From: Marinibacterium profundimaris
GTDB lineage: Bacteria > Pseudomonadota > Alphaproteobacteria > Rhodobacterales > Rhodobacteraceae
Reading direction: 5' to 3'
Assembly (NCBI RefSeq): GCF_002210095.1
Contig: NZ_AQQR01000005.1
Span: forward strand, 1-64,000
Length of the DNA: 64,000 bases
The notes under the pieces were generated by a model. That model was not told the origin of the DNA and did not search any database. It saw nothing but the letters and a program-made list of their open reading frames with translations. This document shows, piece after piece, positions 61,326-64,000 of the stretch. Position 1 is the stretch's first letter; each line of letters opens with the position of its first letter. The position numbers were made by a program, and so were the translations under genes.

Positions 61326-62536
61326 TGATAAGCCTCCTGGGGGAGTTTACGTCTCTCGTTAACGTCTGCCCCGGCCGCCACAGGCGGGCCGGACAGGGCG
61401 GGTGGCAGTGCAATCAGGTGGCGGAGCAGGCGCATTGCTGCGCCGGCATCCCTCTCGGTGAGCGCGTTGCGCACGCGCCAGAGCATGCCGCGCGACAGTT
61501 GGCGGGCGATCTCTCGGCCTGCGGCGTTTCGAGTGGAAAGCGCGGCTATGCGGCCACGAAAGTCGGCCTCGAGCACGTCTTCGATGCCGTGCTTGCCGGC
61601 CATGGCGCGGATTACGATGCCGCGCTCGGCATCGGTCAGGGGCCTGTCGAGCGCAGCATCGGCGGCTGCCTCGAAATCCTCCAGTGCGGCCGACCAATCG
61701 CAGCGACGCGCATAGACCGTGCCGCGCTGAAGCAATGCCGCGCGCCGCGTCAGCGTCGGATCGGTGCTGTCATACATCGCCTCGTAGAGCGAAAGAGGCA
61801 GGACAGAGCGGAGTTTCGCGAAGATCTCGCGGTCGGTCTTGCGCCAGACATCCTCGGAGCGCGCGGCGGCGTGCTGCGCGTCAGCCGGCCCGCGCAGGCC
61901 ATCGTGCTTGCGCTGCAGGAACACGGTTTCCGGCACCAGCTCGGCCGGGAAGCGGGCCAGCAGGCGTACGGTCATGTCGTAATCTATCGACCGCTTGAGT
62001 CCGGTATCGAAAGGGCCAACCCTGTCGTAGCAACCGCGCCGCACGAAGGTCGCGTTCTGGAAGAAAAAGATGTCCTCGAGCGTATGCCGCAGGATTGAGC
62101 CGTCGATCGGATCGGGCCAGTAGCCGGTGTCGGTGATCTCGCGGCGGCCATCCTCGGGGGCGACGGAGAAACGCTGATGTCTGCCCGCGGCTATATCGGC
62201 CGTGTCGCTGTCAAGTACCGCGCCGAGACGCTCCGCCGCGTCCGGCAGGGCGGCGTCATCGTCATCGCAGATCCAGATGTAATCCTGATCGGCCAATGCC
62301 AGCGCGGCGTTCAGCGCCCGGGACTTGCCGCCGTTCTCGGCCCGTTTGTAGAGGATAGGCAGGCTGCTGCGCCCCTGCACCTCGGCCACCGCCTGTGCGG
62401 TGCCGTCGGTCGAACCGTCATCCCAGACAATGACCTGCGCAGGGGGGCGGGTCTGGGTGTCGAGGGCGTCGAGCGCCTCAATAAGCAGCGTGCTGCGATT
62501 GAAAGTCGGTACAATTGCGGTGATCTGACGTGCCAA
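61319..62536 (-). CDS. Family 2 glycosyltransferase
   Basis: This ~405-residue protein has an N-terminal GT-A domain, with ITAIVPTFNRSTLLIEAL, VWDDGSTDGTAQ and ENGGKSRALN. The metal motif is WICDDDDAAL, and a GLKRSIDYDMTVRLL acceptor region follows. The last ~150 residues are helical and unassigned. The start is uncertain: the TTG at 62536 puts ARQITAIVP at the N-terminus, while a TTG at 62569 would add 11 residues; neither has a strong site. First gene of the three-transferase run, divergent from the export gene at 62686. Confidence 0.8.
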   Translation of the reverse strand: MARQITAIVPTFNRSTLLIEALDALDTQTRPPAQVIVWDDGSTDGTAQAVAEVQGRSSLPILYKRAENGGKSRALNAALALADQDYIWICDDDDAALPDAAERLGAVLDSDTADIAAGRHQRFSVAPEDGRREITDTGYWPDPIDGSILRHTLEDIFFFQNATFVRRGCYDRVGPFDTGLKRSIDYDMTVRLLARFPAELVPETVFLQRKHDGLRGPADAQHAAARSEDVWRKTDREIFAKLRSVLPLSLYEAMYDSTDPTLTRRAALLQRGTVYARRCDWSAALEDFEAAADAALDRPLTDAERGIVIRAMAGKHGIEDVLEADFRGRIAALSTRNAAGREIARQLSRGMLWRVRNALTERDAGAAMRLLRHLIALPPALSGPPVAAGADVNERRKLPQEAYQW

Positions 62537-62685
62537 GTGTACAATCCCCGGCCGATAAAGTGCAATCAACGTTGATCGCGTTACTCACAAATTCTGGCGG
62601 CGCTATACAGCTGCTAAAATCAATGCAAATATCAGAGCCAAAGGCCTTAGTGACATATTAACACTTTAAGCGGGAGTTCTTCACG

Positions 62686-64000
62686 ATGGATTCGAAAGTT
62701 CCGGGCTGGACGCTTGGCAAATCCTGTATTGATCGTATTTTGGCCGCCTTTTCTTTCCTCTTGCTTCTTTTTCTGGCGATTTGCGAGCCTGCTCATTCAC
62801 AAGAGTCCGCGCAATTCGTGTCGCAGTCGGCTCCGGGGCAATCTGAGCAATCGGTGGTGGCCTATACGCTGGGCTCCGGCGACCGGATCCAGCTCCGCGC
62901 TGTAATCTGGGATGAAACTCAGCTGGCCCACGTGCCTTGGGACGCCGTTAACGGGACCTTCACGATCTCGGCCGAGGGGCTTCTGAACATCCCGCTGGCC
63001 GGCCGGATCGAGGCCTCGGGGCTCAGCTTGCCGGACCTTTCCGCGCTTGTTTCGGAGAACCTGCAGAACCGGGTGAAACTGGTTGAACCGCCTTCGGTCA
63101 CGCTGGAGATTGAGAAGTACCGGTCGTTCTTCATATTGGGTGACGTCGATCAACCCGGCGCCTATGAGGCGACGCCAGGGCTCAACGCGATCCAGGCCTA
63201 TGCCGTGGCGGGCGGCGCGCCGGCGCTCCGCGATGCGCTCAACGGCGATCTGCGGTCTGTCCTGCGCGATGCTGGCAGCCTGTCGCACGTAAGGCGTGAA
63301 CAGGTGCGGGCGCGCATCCGCGTGATGCGCCTGCTGGCCGAGCTTGAAGGGAGGGAGAGCTTTGCCCCCGACACCAGCGACATTTTCCACCCCGACGGGC
63401 GCGCGGCGCTGACCGCCTTGGTGGACGAAGAGCGCGCGGTGTTCGACGCCCGCCGCCGGGGCCGCATGCTTGAGACACAGAACCTCGAAGAGCTAAAGGT
63501 GTTGCTGACCACCGAGATCCGGAACCTGCAGGCCAAGCGCGACCGGCTCCAGAGCCAGATCATGACGGCGCAGGAGGCGATCGACGATGTGCAGGCGCTG
63601 GGCGAGCGCGGCCTCGTGCGCGACGATCGGATCCGCGATGCGCTGCGCGCGATGTTCGAACTGGAGAGCCAGGATTTCGACCTTCAGAACGCCCTTTTCC
63701 GATCGCAACAACGCATCAAGGAGGCGGACCGCGACATCGTGGGGCTGAACACGCGGCTTGCCACCGAGGTAACGGATGAGCTGCAAAGGATGAATGCGCA
63801 GATTGAGGAACTGGCCGTGCGGGCGGGCATGCTGACCAATCTGGTGCAGGTCTCTGGGCTAGATGTGCCTCAGTCGGAGCAGGAATTCGTCACCGAATAT
63901 GTCTTGATCAGGGCGGGTGGCGATGGCAGCGAAGAGCGGGCGAGCCGCGCGACCCATATTGGACCAGGTGACATCTTGCGCGTGGAGCGCCGCGCGCTTG
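62686..64000 (+). CDS. Polysaccharide export protein, Wza/GfcE-like (3' end beyond window)
   Basis: From the ATG at 62686 (GGGAG upstream) the frame is open to the right edge, 438 residues. It has a signal peptide or N-terminal helix (about residues 17-38), a Poly_export domain (YTLGSGDRIQLRAVIWDE) and an SLBB-like domain (SFFILGDVDQPGAYEATPGLNAIQAYAVAGG). A long helical, probably coiled-coil region follows (about 245-405), then the start of a second GPGDILRV motif near the edge. It likely forms the outer-membrane or periplasmic channel for the polymer. The large helical insert is longer than in classical Wza. Confidence 0.85.
   Translation, partial: MDSKVPGWTLGKSCIDRILAAFSFLLLLFLAICEPAHSQESAQFVSQSAPGQSEQSVVAYTLGSGDRIQLRAVIWDETQLAHVPWDAVNGTFTISAEGLLNIPLAGRIEASGLSLPDLSALVSENLQNRVKLVEPPSVTLEIEKYRSFFILGDVDQPGAYEATPGLNAIQAYAVAGGAPALRDALNGDLRSVLRDAGSLSHVRREQVRARIRVMRLLAELEGRESFAPDTSDIFHPDGRAALTALVDEERAVFDARRRGRMLETQNLEELKVLLTTEIRNLQAKRDRLQSQIMTAQEAIDDVQALGERGLVRDDRIRDALRAMFELESQDFDLQNALFRSQQRIKEADRDIVGLNTRLATEVTDELQRMNAQIEELAVRAGMLTNLVQVSGLDVPQSEQEFVTEYVLIRAGGDGSEERASRATHIGPGDILRVERRAL

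Overview
The window is high-GC DNA from an alphaproteobacterium, most likely a marine Rhodobacterales (Roseobacter-group) strain. This is inferred from GC-rich codon use, the gene families and their order, not from a marker gene; no rRNA, tRNA or CRISPR array is visible. It reads as an accessory region: dense catabolic and transport genes broken up by insertion-sequence and prophage debris.

Layout. (1) 1-1534: the N-terminal part of a very large Ig-like repeat surface protein, cut by the window edge. (2) 1649-2464: an IS6-family element killed by one stop codon, then about 0.7 kb with no recognisable gene. (3) 3140-9497: two divergent AraC-type regulators and three exported DUF1254/DUF1214 proteins. 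(4) 9566-13300: a three-gene serine-recombinase module (DUF2924, recombinase, small HTH protein) next to prophage debris (DUF6362-type gene, truncated ParB-domain gene, IS5-type remnant). (5) 13626-42324: about 29 kb of catabolism genes. They include two two-domain GNATs, three DadA/PuuB-like FAD oxidases, two HAD hydrolases, a cupin, an M20 deacetylase, a class III aminotransferase, a dipeptide-type ABC transporter, an AsnC and a LysR regulator, hydantoinase/oxoprolinase HyuA-HyuB, a 2Fe-2S protein plus HcnB-like dehydrogenase pair, two aldehyde dehydrogenases and a tartrate/isopropylmalate-type dehydrogenase. (6) 42566-43075: an IS3 remnant. (7) 43197-50910: a LysR regulator divergent from a second dipeptide-type ABC transporter operon ending in an amidohydrolase. 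(8) 50955-51466: scrambled IS6 fragments. (9) 51750-53438: a membrane-anchored PQQ-type sugar dehydrogenase fused to cytochrome c. (10) 53682-64000: an exopolysaccharide locus with a Wzz/BY-kinase-like co-polymerase, O-antigen ligase/polymerase, Gfo/Idh oxidoreductase, three glycosyltransferases and an outer-membrane export protein cut by the right edge.

How the genes may work together. Block 5 looks like one pathway for a nitrogen-containing compound: uptake, ATP-dependent opening of a lactam-like ring (HyuAB), oxidation of a secondary or alpha amine (FAD oxidases with HcnAB-like partners), transamination, and aldehyde oxidation through a GabD-like enzyme to central metabolism. The substrate cannot be named from sequence. 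Block 7 pairs uptake with a metal-dependent amidohydrolase for another small N-compound.

The most unusual non-coding feature is a predicted three-way-junction RNA (21901-22036) in the leader of the HAD/ABC-transporter operon. It does not match a riboswitch class I can name with confidence.
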